Source: Massilia solisilvae (GTDB lineage Bacteria; Pseudomonadota; Gammaproteobacteria; Burkholderiales; Burkholderiaceae_D). Taken from it: a DNA stretch of 64,000 nt. Each line of letters starts with the position of its first letter. Positions within the stretch are counted from its first letter, which is position 1. The DNA lies in the NCBI RefSeq assembly GCF_024753215.1, contig NZ_JANUGV010000001.1, positions 62,001-126,000 of the forward strand, in the 5' to 3' direction. Below the pieces are notes generated by a model that saw only the letters and a list, made by a program, of their open reading frames with translations, was not told where the DNA came from and did no database searches. Positions 1-9,554 of this stretch are shown piece by piece. Position numbers and translations under genes: made by a program.

Positions 1-155
1 TGCTGGCGGCGCTGGTGGACCGCGGCGGGCGCGAGCTGCCGGTGGCGGCCGATTTCGCCGGCGCGCGCGTTACGCTCAAGCCGGGCCAGTCGCTGGCGCT
101 GCTGAAGAACGCCGACGGCCAACTCTCGCTCACGATCGAAGAAGACAATGTTTAA
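1..155 (+). CDS. pyrR: PyrR bifunctional protein, C-terminal end (partial)
   Basis: The reading frame that enters from the left edge ends at a TAA at 153-155 and gives about 50 residues containing [13 protein letters not shown] and ending IEEDNV. This matches the end of PyrR, the uracil phosphoribosyltransferase-like regulator of pyrimidine genes, whose family has a conserved DRGxRELP segment near the C terminus. The stop overlaps the pyrB start by 8 bases, so the two are translationally coupled. The 5' end lies outside the window, so the PRPP-binding motif cannot be checked. Identification rests on a short piece plus the pyrR-pyrB context. Confidence 0.8.
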   Translation, partial: LAALVDRGGRELPVAADFAGARVTLKPGQSLALLKNADGQLSLTIEEDNV

Positions 156-1113
156 TCCCCAGCTGAATAAAAACGGCGAGCTGCAGCACCTTTTGACCAT
201 CGAAGGGCTGCCCAAGCCGATCATCAACCACATCCTCGACACGGCGTCGAGCTTCGTCTCCATCTCGGACCGCGAAGTGAAGAAGGTGCCGCTCATGCGC
301 GGCAAGAGCGTGTTCAACCTGTTCTTCGAGAACTCCACGCGCACCCGCACCACCTTCGAGATCGCCTCCAAGCGCCTGTCGGCCGACGTGATCAACCTGA
401 ACATCGCGGCCTCTTCCACCACCAAGGGCGAGTCGCTGCTCGACACCATCGACAACCTGTCGGCCATGCACGCGGACATGTTCGTGGTGCGCCACGCGCA
501 GTCGGGCGCGCCGTTCCTGATCGCCAAGCACCTGAACGACCACGGCCAGAAGGATATCCACGTCGTCAACGCCGGCGACGGGCGCCACGCGCACCCGACC
601 CAGGGCCTGCTCGACATGTACACGATCCGCCACTACAAGAAGGACTTCACCAACCTGACGGTGGCCATCGTCGGCGATATCTTGCACAGCCGCGTGGCGC
701 GCTCGGACATCCACGCGCTCACCACCCTGGGCGTGCCCGAGATCCGCGCGATCGGCCCGGCCACGCTGCTGCCGGGCGGGCTGGAACAGATGGGCGTGCG
801 CTGCTACTCGAACATGGACGAGGGCCTGAAGGGCGTGGACGTGATCATCATGCTGCGCCTGCAGAACGAGCGCATGTCCGGCGCGCTGCTGCCGTCGGCC
901 CAGGAATACTTCAAGAGCTACGGCCTGACGCCCGAGCGCCTGGCGCTGGCCAAGCCGGACGCGATCGTGATGCACCCCGGCCCGATGAACCGCGGCGTCG
1001 AGATCGATTCGGCGGTGGCGGACGGCGCGCAGGCGGTGATCCTGCCGCAGGTGACGTTCGGCATTGCGGTGCGCATGGCGGTGATGAGTATTTTGGCGGG
1101 AACCCACGGATGA
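148..1113 (+). CDS. pyrB: Aspartate carbamoyltransferase catalytic subunit
   Basis: Catalyses carbamoyl phosphate + L-aspartate to N-carbamoyl-L-aspartate, the committed step of pyrimidine synthesis, in the cytosol. The 321-residue protein has the carbamoyl-phosphate loop [13 protein letters not shown] near residue 59 and the [11 protein letters not shown] segment near residue 151, both family hallmarks. Length is normal for a class A or C catalytic chain. The start overlaps the pyrR stop, and the stop overlaps the pyrX start (ATGA). No pyrI regulatory chain is present. The neighbour is an inactive dihydroorotase, which in Pseudomonas-type enzymes forms a dodecamer with PyrB; that arrangement is inferred here. 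Confidence 0.97.
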   Translation: MFNPQLNKNGELQHLLTIEGLPKPIINHILDTASSFVSISDREVKKVPLMRGKSVFNLFFENSTRTRTTFEIASKRLSADVINLNIAASSTTKGESLLDTIDNLSAMHADMFVVRHAQSGAPFLIAKHLNDHGQKDIHVVNAGDGRHAHPTQGLLDMYTIRHYKKDFTNLTVAIVGDILHSRVARSDIHALTTLGVPEIRAIGPATLLPGGLEQMGVRCYSNMDEGLKGVDVIIMLRLQNERMSGALLPSAQEYFKSYGLTPERLALAKPDAIVMHPGPMNRGVEIDSAVADGAQAVILPQVTFGIAVRMAVMSILAGTHG

Positions 1114-2396
1114 AACTACATATCAAGAACGGGCGCCTGGTCGACCCGGCGAACAACATCGACAAAGTAACCGACCTGTTCATCGCGGACGGGAAGGTGG
1201 CGGCAGTGGGCAGCGCGCCCGCGGGTTTTGCCGCCGACAGCACCATCGACGCGACCGGCCTGGTGGTGGCCCCTGGCCTGGTGGACCTGTCCGCGCGCCT
1301 GCGCGAGCCAGGCTACGAGTACAAGGCCACGCTGGAATCGGAGATGCAGGCGGCGATGCAGGGCGGCGTGACCACGCTGGTGTGCCCGCCCGACACCGAC
1401 CCTGTGCTCGACGAGCCGGGCCTGGTGGAAATGCTCAAGCACCGCGCGCGCAACCTGAACCAGGCGCACGTGCACCCGCTGGGCGCGCTCACCGTGGGCC
1501 TGAAGGGCCTGGCGCTGACCGAAATGGCGGAGCTGACCGAGGCCGGCTGCATCGGCTTCTCGCAGGCCGAGGTGCCGGTGCAGGACACCACGGTGCTGCT
1601 GCGCGCGCTGCAGTACGCGAAGACCTTCGGCTACACCGTGTGGCTGCGCCCGCAGGACGCGCACATCGGCCGCGGCGGCGTCGCCCACAGCGGGCCGCTG
1701 GCCTCGCGCCTGGGCCTGTCGGGCGTGCCGGTGATGGCCGAGACCATCGCGCTGCACACGATCTTCGAGCTGGTGCGCGCCACCGGCGCGCGCGTGCACC
1801 TGTGCCGCCTGTCGTCCGCCGCCGGGCTGGAGCTGGTGCGCGCGGCCAAGAAGGAAGGGCTGCCGGTCACCTGCGACGTGGGCGTCCACCACCTGCACAT
1901 GACCGACGCCGACATCGGCTTCTTCGATTCCAACGCGCGCATCGATCCGCCGCTGCGCAGCCAGCGCGACCGCGATGCGATCCGCGCCGCGGTGCTGGAC
2001 GGGACCGTGGATGCGGTCTGCTCGGACCACACCCCGGTGGACGACGACGAGAAGCTGCTGCCGTTCGGCGAGGCGTCGCCCGGCGCGACCGGGTTGGAAC
2101 TGCTGCTGTCGTTGATGCTCAAGTGGGCTGAAGACGAACGAGGCGCGGGCAAGGACAGCTTGTCGCGTGCGATCGCCAGGGTCACCAGCCAGGCCGCGCG
2201 CGTGGCCGGGCTGCAGGCGGGGAACCTGTCGGTCGGATCGAGCGCCGACGTCGTCGTGTTCGACCCCGAGGCCCGCTGGACCGTCAAGGCATCGGCACTG
2301 GCCAGCCAGGGCAAGCACACGCCGTTCCTGGGCTACGAGCTGTCGGGGCAGGTGAAGGCGACCATCGTCGCCGGCCAGGTCGCGTACCAGCGCTAA
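1110..2396 (+). CDS. pyrX: Dihydroorotase-like protein, metal site lost (PyrX type)
   Basis: A 428-residue protein of the class I dihydroorotase (amidohydrolase) fold. The first metal motif, normally HxH before LREPG, reads SAR-LREPG near residue 62. The region corresponding to FSDDG reads FSQAE, and the usual HAED reads RPQD. The later SDHTP aspartate is kept. Losing these ligands means it very probably cannot hydrolyse dihydroorotate. Known relatives are the non-catalytic PyrC'/PyrX proteins of Pseudomonas, which are needed to assemble active PyrB. It overlaps pyrB by 4 bases, which fits a structural partner. An active pyrC must lie elsewhere in the genome. Automatic annotation will probably call this an active dihydroorotase. 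Confidence 0.9.
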   Translation: MKLHIKNGRLVDPANNIDKVTDLFIADGKVAAVGSAPAGFAADSTIDATGLVVAPGLVDLSARLREPGYEYKATLESEMQAAMQGGVTTLVCPPDTDPVLDEPGLVEMLKHRARNLNQAHVHPLGALTVGLKGLALTEMAELTEAGCIGFSQAEVPVQDTTVLLRALQYAKTFGYTVWLRPQDAHIGRGGVAHSGPLASRLGLSGVPVMAETIALHTIFELVRATGARVHLCRLSSAAGLELVRAAKKEGLPVTCDVGVHHLHMTDADIGFFDSNARIDPPLRSQRDRDAIRAAVLDGTVDAVCSDHTPVDDDEKLLPFGEASPGATGLELLLSLMLKWAEDERGAGKDSLSRAIARVTSQAARVAGLQAGNLSVGSSADVVVFDPEARWTVKASALASQGKHTPFLGYELSGQVKATIVAGQVAYQR

Positions 2397-2413
2397 CGCC
2401 TGTCATGCGGCCG

Positions 2414-2437
2414 GGGTTCCCGCGCGGGCGGGAACCC
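2414..2437 (+). terminator. Strong hairpin after pyrX
   Basis: GGGTTCCCG pairs perfectly with CGGGAACCC across a 6-base loop, 18 bases after the pyrX stop. Only TTCC follows, so it is not a canonical T-tract terminator. It may attenuate or stabilise the pyr message before the downstream acyltransferase gene. Confidence 0.45.
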
Positions 2438-2537
2438 TTCCGGCGCGCCCCCTCCCGCGACACATGCATATGCCTGTACAATCGGCCCCGAGCAGCGCGC
2501 GGCATGGGACCCGCGCGGGCATTATCACCGTCGACAC

Positions 2538-3311
2538 TTGAACATCCAGCTTGCCTGGCGCCTGGCGCGCGCCTCCCTCCATCTCGCAGCGGGCCTTGCC
2601 ACCTGCGCCTTCGTATTCCCGTGGGCGGGGCAAAGGCTGCGCGAACGCCTGACCCGGCGCTGGTCGCTCCAGCTGCTGGCGCTGTGCCGCGTCTCGGTGG
2701 AGCAGGGCCATGGCGCCCCGGCGCTGGCGCACGCGCTGATCGTCGCCAACCACGTCTCGTGGCTGGACATCTTCGTCATCAACTCGCTGCACCCGTGCCG
2801 CTTCGTGGCCAAGGCCGAGATCCGCGGCTGGCCGCTGCTTGGCTGGCTGGCCGGGCGCGCCGGCACCGTGTTCATCGCGCGCGGCGACCGGCGCGGCCTG
2901 CGCGACATCTTCAAGGGCCTGGTGGGCATGCTGCGGCAGGGCCAGCGCGTCGCCTTCTTCCCGGAAGGGACCACCTCGCGCCAGGGCGTGATCCTGCCGT
3001 TCCACGCCAACCTGCTGGAGGCGGCGATCGACGCCAGCGTCGCGGTGCAGCCGTATGCGCTCGAGTACGTGGACGAGCGCGGCACGCACCACACGTCGGT
3101 TGACTACGTTGGCGAGACCACCTTCGTGAACAGCTTCTTCTCGATCCTGTCGGGGCCGCCCGTGCGCGCGCGGCTCACTTGCCTGGCGCCGCTCAGTTCG
3201 GTCGGCGAGCACCGCCGCGACCTGGCGCAAGCCGCGCGCACGGCGATCTCGCGCTCGCTGGGCGCGCGCATGGCCGAGGCAGCGTCCGACGCCCCGCCGC
3301 TGCGCGCCTGA
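2538..3311 (+). CDS. 1-acyl-sn-glycerol-3-phosphate acyltransferase family protein (PlsC-like)
   Basis: A 257-residue membrane-associated acyltransferase. It carries the NHVSWLD form of the NHx4D catalytic motif near residue 71 and the FPEGTTSRQG substrate motif near residue 141, with a hydrophobic N-terminal segment. The family transfers acyl chains to lysophosphatidate or similar lysolipids at the inner membrane. The start chosen is TTG at 2538; no clear Shine-Dalgarno sequence precedes it, so the start is uncertain. It follows pyrX in the same direction after a hairpin, a neighbourhood common in Burkholderiales. A second PlsC-like gene is at 14898-15638, so which one is the main phosphatidate synthase cannot be told. 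Confidence 0.88.
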   Translation: MNIQLAWRLARASLHLAAGLATCAFVFPWAGQRLRERLTRRWSLQLLALCRVSVEQGHGAPALAHALIVANHVSWLDIFVINSLHPCRFVAKAEIRGWPLLGWLAGRAGTVFIARGDRRGLRDIFKGLVGMLRQGQRVAFFPEGTTSRQGVILPFHANLLEAAIDASVAVQPYALEYVDERGTHHTSVDYVGETTFVNSFFSILSGPPVRARLTCLAPLSSVGEHRRDLAQAARTAISRSLGARMAEAASDAPPLRA

Positions 3312-3348
3312 GCCGGCGGCCGGCACATCAAGCGCCGGCTTTCTTTTT
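3311..3348 (+). terminator. Rho-independent terminator after the PlsC-like gene
   Basis: AGCCGGCG (3311-3318) pairs with CGCCGGCT (3333-3340) and is followed by TTCTTTTT. It ends the rightward transcript. Its right arm lies inside the 3' end of the convergent apaH gene. Confidence 0.6.
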
Positions 3349-4185
3349 CCCGCCGTGCTCCTGGTATTCGGGGCAGTCCACCTGCAGCAGCGCGCGATTG
3401 TCCAGGCACACGGCGGAGAGCTTGCCGCCCCAGACGCAGCCGCTGTCCACGCCGATCACGTTCGGCCGCATCACCAGCCCCAGCGCCGACCAGTGTCCGA
3501 ACACCACGGTCACGTCCGCCGTCTTGCGGCCGGGGACCTCGAACCACGGCACCAGGTTGGACCCGGGCGGCCCGATATCGCTCTCCTTGTGCTTGAAGTC
3601 CATCGTGCCGTCCGGTTGGCACAGGCGCACGCGCGTGAGCGCGTTGACGATGCAGCGCAGGCGCGGCAGGCCGGTGAGCGCGTCGTCCCAGCGGTTCGGC
3701 TCGTTGCCGTACATCTGCGCAAGGAACCCGGTCCAGCGCTCGCTGCGCAGCACGGCCTGCACTTCGCCGGCCAGCGCCATGGTCTGCTGCGCGCTCCACT
3801 GCGGCGCCACGCCGGCGTGCACCAGCAGGTGGCCGTCCACGAACATGGCCAGCGGGCGCTGGCGCAGCCACGCAACCAGCTCGTCGCGATCGGGCGCGGC
3901 CAGGATCTCGTCCAGCGTGTCCGATTTGCTGACCGCTTGCGCGCCGACCGCCACGGCCAGCAGGTGCAGGTCGTGGTTGCCGAGCACGGCCTCGACCTGC
4001 CCGCCGCTGCGCTCGGCCAGGGCTTTCGTGCGGCGCAGGGCGCCCAGCGAATCGGGCCCGCGATTGATCAGGTCGCCCACGAACAGGATGCGTGCGTCAC
4101 CCCGGGCATCCTGTTCGATATGATCGAGCAGGACCTGGGCTTCGTGCGCGCAACCCTGCAGGTCGCCGATGACATAAGTTTTCAT
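3328..4185 (-). CDS. apaH: Symmetrical bis(5'-nucleosyl)-tetraphosphatase
   Basis: Hydrolyses Ap4A to two ADP and also acts as an RNA decapping enzyme for Np4 caps. The 285-residue protein has the metallophosphatase motifs GDLQG (residues 7-11) in the first block, [10 protein letters not shown], and GNHDLHLLA, plus a late HWSALG segment, in the order typical of ApaH. It is a single gene convergent with the PlsC-like gene. Its upstream region is shared with the divergent rfb operon. The C terminus (GGKKKAGA) overlaps the terminator at 3311-3348. Confidence 0.95.
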   Translation of the reverse strand: MKTYVIGDLQGCAHEAQVLLDHIEQDARGDARILFVGDLINRGPDSLGALRRTKALAERSGGQVEAVLGNHDLHLLAVAVGAQAVSKSDTLDEILAAPDRDELVAWLRQRPLAMFVDGHLLVHAGVAPQWSAQQTMALAGEVQAVLRSERWTGFLAQMYGNEPNRWDDALTGLPRLRCIVNALTRVRLCQPDGTMDFKHKESDIGPPGSNLVPWFEVPGRKTADVTVVFGHWSALGLVMRPNVIGVDSGCVWGGKLSAVCLDNRALLQVDCPEYQEHGGKKKAGA

Positions 4186-4287
4186 GCTGTGGATCGTTTT
4201 GGAGCGGGCTTTCGGCCCGGATTTCTCATGGCGCGGCGGCTTTCACATAAAATGCTGCCTGGCCTTTACCTTTTGGCAGGATACTAA

Positions 4288-5355
4288 ATGATTTTGGTGA
4301 CTGGCGGTGCCGGGTTCATCGGCTCCAATTTCGTGCTGGACTGGCTGGCCCGGTCCGACGAGCCGGTCGTCAACTGCGACAAGCTGACGTACGCCGGCAA
4401 CCTGGACAACCTGTCGGCATTGGCGGACGATGCGCGCCACCGCTTTGTGCGCGCCGACATTCTCGACCGCGGACAGGTCGCGGCCCTGCTGCGCGCCCAT
4501 CGCCCGCGCGCCATCGTCCATTTTGCCGCCGAAAGCCATGTCGATCGATCGGTCGTGGCGCCTGGCGATTTCGTGGCCACCAACGTAACCGGCACGTTCA
4601 GCCTGCTGGCCGAAGCGCACGCGTATTGGAGCAAATTGAGCGGCGCCGAACGCGAAGCTTTCCGATTCCTGCATATTTCGACCGACGAAGTGTACGGCTC
4701 GCTGCAGCCGGGCGCGCCGCCATTCACCGAAGAGTCGCCGTATGCGCCGAACAGCCCGTATGCCGCCACCAAGGCGGCGTCCGACCATCTGGTGCGGGCC
4801 TGGCACCAGACTTACGGCCTGCCGGCGATCATCACCAATTGCTCGAATAATTACGGTCCGCGCCAGTTTCCTGAAAAGCTGATTCCCCTGATGATCGCCA
4901 ATGCGCTGGCCGGCGCGGCGTTGCCGGTCTATGGCGACGGTTTGCAGTTGCGCGACTGGCTGTATGTCGGGGACCATTGCGCCGCCTTGCGCCGGGTGCT
5001 CGAAGCCGGCAGGCCCGGCGAAACGTATGCGATTGGTGGCAACTGCGAAATGACGAATATCGCGGTGGTGCTCGCCATTTGCGACGTGTTGGCCGAATTG
5101 GCGCCCAAAGCCGGCGGCTACCGCGCCCAGGTCGCGCACGTTGCCGATCGCCCGGGGCATGACCGCCGCTATGCGATTGACAGCGCAAAGATGCGGCGCA
5201 AACTGGGCTGGAGCGCCGCGGAGAACTTTGAAAGCGGCCTTCGCAAGACCGTGCAGTGGTACCTCGGGAACCAGGATTGGGTCGCCAACGTGCAATCGGG
5301 AGCATACCAGGCATGGATCGAACAGAATTACGCCAGCCGGGAGGACCAGCCATGA
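4288..5355 (+). CDS. rfbB: dTDP-glucose 4,6-dehydratase
   Basis: Second enzyme of dTDP-L-rhamnose synthesis (also RmlB): converts dTDP-glucose to dTDP-4-keto-6-deoxyglucose with bound NAD. The 355-residue protein opens with the Rossmann motif [10 protein letters not shown], has ISTDEVYG as its Thr-Asp-Glu catalytic segment, and the YAATKAASD YxxxK motif near residue 152. AGGA precedes the ATG. It is the first gene of a compact rfbBACD operon in which each stop overlaps the next start. Confidence 0.97.
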   Translation: MILVTGGAGFIGSNFVLDWLARSDEPVVNCDKLTYAGNLDNLSALADDARHRFVRADILDRGQVAALLRAHRPRAIVHFAAESHVDRSVVAPGDFVATNVTGTFSLLAEAHAYWSKLSGAEREAFRFLHISTDEVYGSLQPGAPPFTEESPYAPNSPYAATKAASDHLVRAWHQTYGLPAIITNCSNNYGPRQFPEKLIPLMIANALAGAALPVYGDGLQLRDWLYVGDHCAALRRVLEAGRPGETYAIGGNCEMTNIAVVLAICDVLAELAPKAGGYRAQVAHVADRPGHDRRYAIDSAKMRRKLGWSAAENFESGLRKTVQWYLGNQDWVANVQSGAYQAWIEQNYASREDQP

Positions 5356-6242
5356 TGCCAAAGGCGCGGCGCGGCATCGTGCTGGCGGGCGGATCGGGCA
5401 CGCGCCTGTATCCGATGACCCTGAGCTTGTCCAAACAGCTCATGCCGGTGTACGACAAGCCGATGATTTACTATCCGCTGTCAACGCTGATGCTCGCCGG
5501 TATCCGCGATATTCTCGTCATATCGACCCCGCACGATATGCCGCGCTTTCAGGAACTGCTGGGCGACGGCAGCCAGTGGGGCATCTGTTTGCGCTATGCC
5601 GCGCAGGCCGCGCCGGAAGGAATTGCGCAAGCGTTCGTGATTGGCCGCGATTTTCTGGGCGATGCGCCGTCTGCGCTGATTTTGGGCGATAACCTCTATT
5701 ACGGGCATGGCCTGGATCGCCAGCTGGAAGCTGCCAGCGCGCGCCCCGACGGCGCAACCGTGTTCGCCTACCACGTGCACGATCCCGAGCGTTATGGCGT
5801 GGTTGAATTCGGCCCGGGGCGGCGCGCGCTCTCGATCGAGGAAAAGCCCAGCCAACCCAAGTCCAGTTACGCGGTCACCGGTCTGTATTTCTATGACGCC
5901 AGCGTGGTCGACATCGCGTCGTCGATTCGTCCCTCGGCCAGAGGCGAACTCGAAATCACGGACGTGAACCGGGCCTACCTTGACCAGGGCCGGCTGCAGG
6001 TGGAGGTGATGGGGCGGGGCATGGCCTGGCTCGACACCGGCACCCATGAATCGTTGCTCGACGCCGCCCAGTTCATCGCCACGATCGAAAAGCGCCAGGG
6101 CCTCAAGGTGGGCGTGCCGGAAGAAATTGCTTATCGCAAGGGGTATATCGATGGCACGGCGCTCGAGAAACTGGCCGCACCGCTGCAAAGCAGCGGATAC
6201 GGGAAATACCTTTTGCAAATCCTGAATGGCACGGTGCTCTGA
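5352..6242 (+). CDS. rfbA: Glucose-1-phosphate thymidylyltransferase
   Basis: First step of dTDP-rhamnose synthesis (RmlA): glucose-1-phosphate + dTTP to dTDP-glucose. It has the nucleotide-binding signature [13 protein letters not shown] at the N terminus, [24 protein letters not shown] and EEKPSQPKS, giving about 296 residues, the usual size. The frame is open further upstream, but ATG at 5352 has a GGGAGGA ribosome site at 5339-5345 and overlaps the rfbB stop by ATGA, so that start is chosen. Confidence 0.96.
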   Translation: MMPKARRGIVLAGGSGTRLYPMTLSLSKQLMPVYDKPMIYYPLSTLMLAGIRDILVISTPHDMPRFQELLGDGSQWGICLRYAAQAAPEGIAQAFVIGRDFLGDAPSALILGDNLYYGHGLDRQLEAASARPDGATVFAYHVHDPERYGVVEFGPGRRALSIEEKPSQPKSSYAVTGLYFYDASVVDIASSIRPSARGELEITDVNRAYLDQGRLQVEVMGRGMAWLDTGTHESLLDAAQFIATIEKRQGLKVGVPEEIAYRKGYIDGTALEKLAAPLQSSGYGKYLLQILNGTVL

Positions 6243-6790
6243 TGAAAATAACTCCAAGTGACATCGCGGACGTGCTGATCATCGAACCGCAGGTCTTTCG
6301 CGACGAGCGCGGCTTTTTTTACGAAAGCTTCAATGAGCGGCGCTTCGAGGAACTGACCGGGCTGCAGCCGCGGTTTGTGCAGGACAACCATTCTCAGTCC
6401 GTGCGCAATGTCGTACGCGGCCTGCACTACCAGGTCGGGCAGGCCGCGCAGGGCAAGCTTATCCGTGTGGTGGCGGGTACGATTTTCGACGTCGTCGTCG
6501 ATTTGCGCCGCGGCTCGCCGTCATTCGGGCGCGCGGCCTGCATCGAACTGTCCGCCGACAACCAGCGACAGCTCTGGATTCCGCCCGGGTTTGCCCACGG
6601 CTTTCTGGTCACGAGCGAGCGCGCCGATTGCATCTACAAGACCACCGGCTACTGGTCGCCCGCCGATGAGCGCACGCTGCTCTGGAACGATCCCGCGCTG
6701 GCCATTGACTGGCCCTTGCGCGGCGCGCCGATCGTCTCGGCCAAGGACCAGGCCGGCACCCCGTTGGCACAGGCCGAGGTGTTTTCGTGA
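6242..6790 (+). CDS. rfbC: dTDP-4-dehydrorhamnose 3,5-epimerase
   Basis: RmlC, a cupin-fold epimerase acting on dTDP-4-keto-6-deoxyglucose. The 182-residue protein has PQVFRDERGFFYESF, QDNHSQS, VVRGLHYQ (catalytic His region) and PPGFAHGF. The start overlaps the rfbA stop (TGATG) and the end overlaps the rfbD start. Confidence 0.96.
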   Translation: MKITPSDIADVLIIEPQVFRDERGFFYESFNERRFEELTGLQPRFVQDNHSQSVRNVVRGLHYQVGQAAQGKLIRVVAGTIFDVVVDLRRGSPSFGRAACIELSADNQRQLWIPPGFAHGFLVTSERADCIYKTTGYWSPADERTLLWNDPALAIDWPLRGAPIVSAKDQAGTPLAQAEVFS

Positions 6791-7662
6791 ACATCCTGCT
6801 GACGGGCGCCAGCGGCCAGGTCGGCTACGAGCTGCGGCGCAGCCTGCAGGGCCTTGGCAATGTGGTCGCCCCGACCCGGTCCGGGCTCGACCTGTCCGAC
6901 CTGGCGCAGTTGCGCTCGGTGGTGCGCGAGCTCAAGCCCGGCCTGATCGTCAACGCGGCGGCCTGTACCGCGGTCGAGCGGGCTGAGTCCGAGCCGGCGC
7001 TGGCGCTGCGCGTGAACGCCGAGGCGCCGGGCGTACTGGCGGACGAGGCGCGCCTGGTCGGCGCCGCCATCGTCCACTATTCGACCGATTACGTGTTCGA
7101 CGGCCGCCAGCAGGCGCCCTATCGCGAAGAGGATACGCCGGCCCCGCTGAACGCTTATGGCCGCAGCAAGCTCGCGGGCGAGCAGGCGGTGGCCGCATCC
7201 GGCGCCGCGCACCTGATTTTGCGGACGAGCTGGGTGTACGGCCTGCGCGGCCACAACTTTTTATGCACCATGCTTGAACGGGCCCGGCAAGGCCACGCGT
7301 TGCGCGTCGTCGCGGACCAGTTTTCGGCGCCCACCTGGAGCCGGACCCTCGCCGAAATCACTGCCCAACTGCTGGTGCGCGCGCAGGCGCCTGGATGGTG
7401 GCAGGCGCATTCCGGCATTTATCACTTGAGCTGCGACGGGCAAACCAGTTGGCATGGCTTTGCGCAAGCCATCATGGCCGAGGCCGGAATCGGCTGCGAG
7501 GTCCAGGCAATCGGCAGCGCCGAATATCCGTCGCCAGTCCGGCGCCCGGGCAATAGCACCTTGTGCTGCGATAAATTAAAGGCCCTCGGCCTGGTATTTC
7601 CGTCATGGCATGAGGCGTTGCATTTGTGCATGCAAGACCGAGCTATTGTTGAATATGATTAA
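6787..7662 (+). CDS. rfbD: dTDP-4-dehydrorhamnose reductase
   Basis: RmlD, the last enzyme of dTDP-L-rhamnose synthesis, an NAD(P)H-dependent short-chain reductase. The 291-residue protein has LTGASGQVGYEL at the N terminus, STDYVFDG, and the YGRSKLAGE YxxxK motif near residue 124. It starts with GTG at 6787, overlapping the rfbC stop (GTGA). The rhamnose made here probably feeds O-antigen or exopolysaccharide assembly together with the downstream initiating transferase. Confidence 0.96.
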   Translation: MNILLTGASGQVGYELRRSLQGLGNVVAPTRSGLDLSDLAQLRSVVRELKPGLIVNAAACTAVERAESEPALALRVNAEAPGVLADEARLVGAAIVHYSTDYVFDGRQQAPYREEDTPAPLNAYGRSKLAGEQAVAASGAAHLILRTSWVYGLRGHNFLCTMLERARQGHALRVVADQFSAPTWSRTLAEITAQLLVRAQAPGWWQAHSGIYHLSCDGQTSWHGFAQAIMAEAGIGCEVQAIGSAEYPSPVRRPGNSTLCCDKLKALGLVFPSWHEALHLCMQDRAIVEYD

Positions 7663-7879
7663 CTACAAAATTTAGAACAATAATTGGCCTAAAAAGGACG
7701 ATTTCGCTCAATTGCTAAAGCGGGTGCGGCGCTAAACTGTTTTGTTCAAAAACTTCCTGGCTGAGCAATTAGGTAGAATGGCGCATTCGCGCAAGTAGAT
7801 GCGCTTGCTGATGCCGTCGCGCCCCTGGCGCGACATCCTGGGAACACGCCGGCGCCGTTGCGCACTTCATGAATTACAC

Positions 7880-8980
7880 ATGTTCTCATTTCTCGTGAGT
7901 TTCGTGGCTTCGGCCCTGCTGACCTTGCTCGTGGTAAAACACACCAGATTGCACGGCCCGGCCCTGGATAATGATTTCGGCGGCGTGCAAAAGGTCCATA
8001 CGCATACCGTCGCACGTATCGGCGGGCTGCCGATTTTTCTTGCGGTCGCGATCAGTGCGGCCATTTCCGTGTCGCGCGTGCCGGCGCTGTCGCAATGGAT
8101 GTTTGCGCTGTTGTCCTGCTCGCTGATCGCTTTTGTGGGCGGCATTGCCGAGGACTATACCGGGACGGTGCGCCCCTCGCGGCGCCTGCTGCTGACAATG
8201 GCCGCGTCCCTGCTCGGTTACCTGCTGCTCGACGCCAGAATCGGGCGGATCGACCTGCCGTTCGGCTCGTTTGTCCTGCACAGCGCCTGGATCATGCTGC
8301 CGCTCACGGTGCTGGCGGTGGCCGGCATCGCCAACGCAATCAACATTATCGACGGCTTTAACGGCCTGGCCAGCGTGGTCACCATCTTCATGCTGGTATC
8401 GCTGGCTTACGTGGCGATGCAGGTGGGCGACATGTTCGTCGTGGTGGCCGCGCTGATGGTGGCTGGCGCCACCGCCGGTTTCCTGATCTGGAATTACCCG
8501 GTCGGGCTGATTTTCCTCGGCGACGGCGGCGCCTATTTCATCGGCTTCATGCTGGGCGAACTGGCGTTGTTGCTGGTGATGCGCAATCCGCAGGTATCGA
8601 CCTGGTATGCGGCGCTGCTCCTGATTTATCCCGCATTCGAGACGGTCTTTTCCGCCTATCGCCGCATGTTCGTGCGCGGTAAATCGCCGGCCATGCCCGA
8701 TGGCATACACCTGCACAGCCTGATTTTCCGGCGGATTGTGCAATGGACGGTCGGGCCGCGGGAGGCTCGGGCGCTGATGAAACGCAACGCCCGCACGTCG
8801 CCTTACCTATGGCTGTTTTCGCTGATGGCGGTTATCCCGGCCACGGTGTTCTGGCGAAATACGACAATGCTGATAATCTTCTGTTTGTTGTTTATTATCA
8901 GCTACGTGTGGCTGTATGCGCGTATCGTTCGGTTTAAATCCCCGCGCTGGCTGATTTGGCACAAGAAGGACTGGCAATAA
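7880..8980 (+). CDS. MraY/WecA-family glycosyl-1-phosphate transferase
   Basis: Polytopic membrane protein of about 366 residues resembling WecA/TagO, which transfer a sugar-1-phosphate to undecaprenyl phosphate to start glycan synthesis. Family motifs visible are ARIGGLPI, GGIAEDYTG, NAINIIDGFNGLAS (DDxxD-like core), WNYPVGLIFLGDGGAYFIG, and HLHSLIFRR near the C terminus. The frame is open from 7799, but ATG at 7880 begins directly at the first transmembrane segment (FSFLVSF) and is preferred. A 217-base spacer separates it from rfbD. The sugar used cannot be told from sequence. Confidence 0.88.
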   Translation: MFSFLVSFVASALLTLLVVKHTRLHGPALDNDFGGVQKVHTHTVARIGGLPIFLAVAISAAISVSRVPALSQWMFALLSCSLIAFVGGIAEDYTGTVRPSRRLLLTMAASLLGYLLLDARIGRIDLPFGSFVLHSAWIMLPLTVLAVAGIANAINIIDGFNGLASVVTIFMLVSLAYVAMQVGDMFVVVAALMVAGATAGFLIWNYPVGLIFLGDGGAYFIGFMLGELALLLVMRNPQVSTWYAALLLIYPAFETVFSAYRRMFVRGKSPAMPDGIHLHSLIFRRIVQWTVGPREARALMKRNARTSPYLWLFSLMAVIPATVFWRNTTMLIIFCLLFIISYVWLYARIVRFKSPRWLIWHKKDWQ

Positions 8981-9057
8981 ATTGCCAATGTAGTATATTG
9001 CGACATTTGGTGAGATTTAACTTCAACTGTTTCAACCCCAACTACAGAGGAACGACG

Positions 9058-9363
9058 ATGGATCTGTCTAATATGTCCCTTGGTGATCTGCGCAACTTGC
9101 AGGAGCAAATCAAGCAAGAAATGAAAAAGCGTGAACAGCAGGAAGTGCAAAAAGCGCGCGAGCAGATCCTGGCCATCGCGCAAAGCGTCGGCGTGCCCCT
9201 CAAGGACCTGATTACCACTGGCCGTGGCAAATCCGGTTCGGTCGCCGTGCGCTACCGCCATCCGGACAATGCAAACCAACAGTGGACCGGCCGCGGGCGC
9301 CAGCCGAAATGGGTCAAGGAATGGGTGGAAGGCGGCAAGTCGCTCGACAAGCTGCGCGTCTGA
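9058..9363 (+). CDS. H-NS family nucleoid-associated protein
   Basis: A 101-residue DNA-binding protein. The N-terminal half is a charged coiled-coil oligomerisation region (residues 10-45, rich in Glu, Gln and Lys). The C terminus has the H-NS core: YRHPDNANQQWTGRGRQPKW, with the AT-hook-like GRGR loop. The frame is open upstream to 8956, but ATG at 9058 has AGAGGAACG ahead and gives the normal family length. It would silence AT-rich or foreign DNA. It lies alone between surface-polysaccharide genes, which H-NS proteins often regulate. Confidence 0.93.
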   Translation: MDLSNMSLGDLRNLQEQIKQEMKKREQQEVQKAREQILAIAQSVGVPLKDLITTGRGKSGSVAVRYRHPDNANQQWTGRGRQPKWVKEWVEGGKSLDKLRV

Positions 9364-9401
9364 TTCCCTTGCCGGCGCTGCGGCGCCGCGCGTTCCCTGC
9401 T

Positions 9402-9443
9402 GCGGCAAGCGTGGCGGACCTATCCCAAGGGTCCGCTTGCCGC
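9402..9443. terminator. Bulged hairpin downstream of the H-NS gene
   Basis: GCGGCAA (9402-9408) pairs with TTGCCGC (9437-9443), and inside it GCGGACC (9414-9420) pairs with GGTCCGC (9430-9436), leaving a one-sided GCGTG bulge. There is no T-tract, so it may be a Rho-dependent or stability element rather than a classic terminator. Confidence 0.4.
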
Positions 9444-9554
9444 TACAATACCGTCTGGTTTTATCATCCCTCCAACATTGGCGTTTAGCACGCCCGGCGT
9501 GGGTGCCGGCTTATTTGTCGGTGCAGCGCGCTCGCATCACGGTATTGGAACAAC

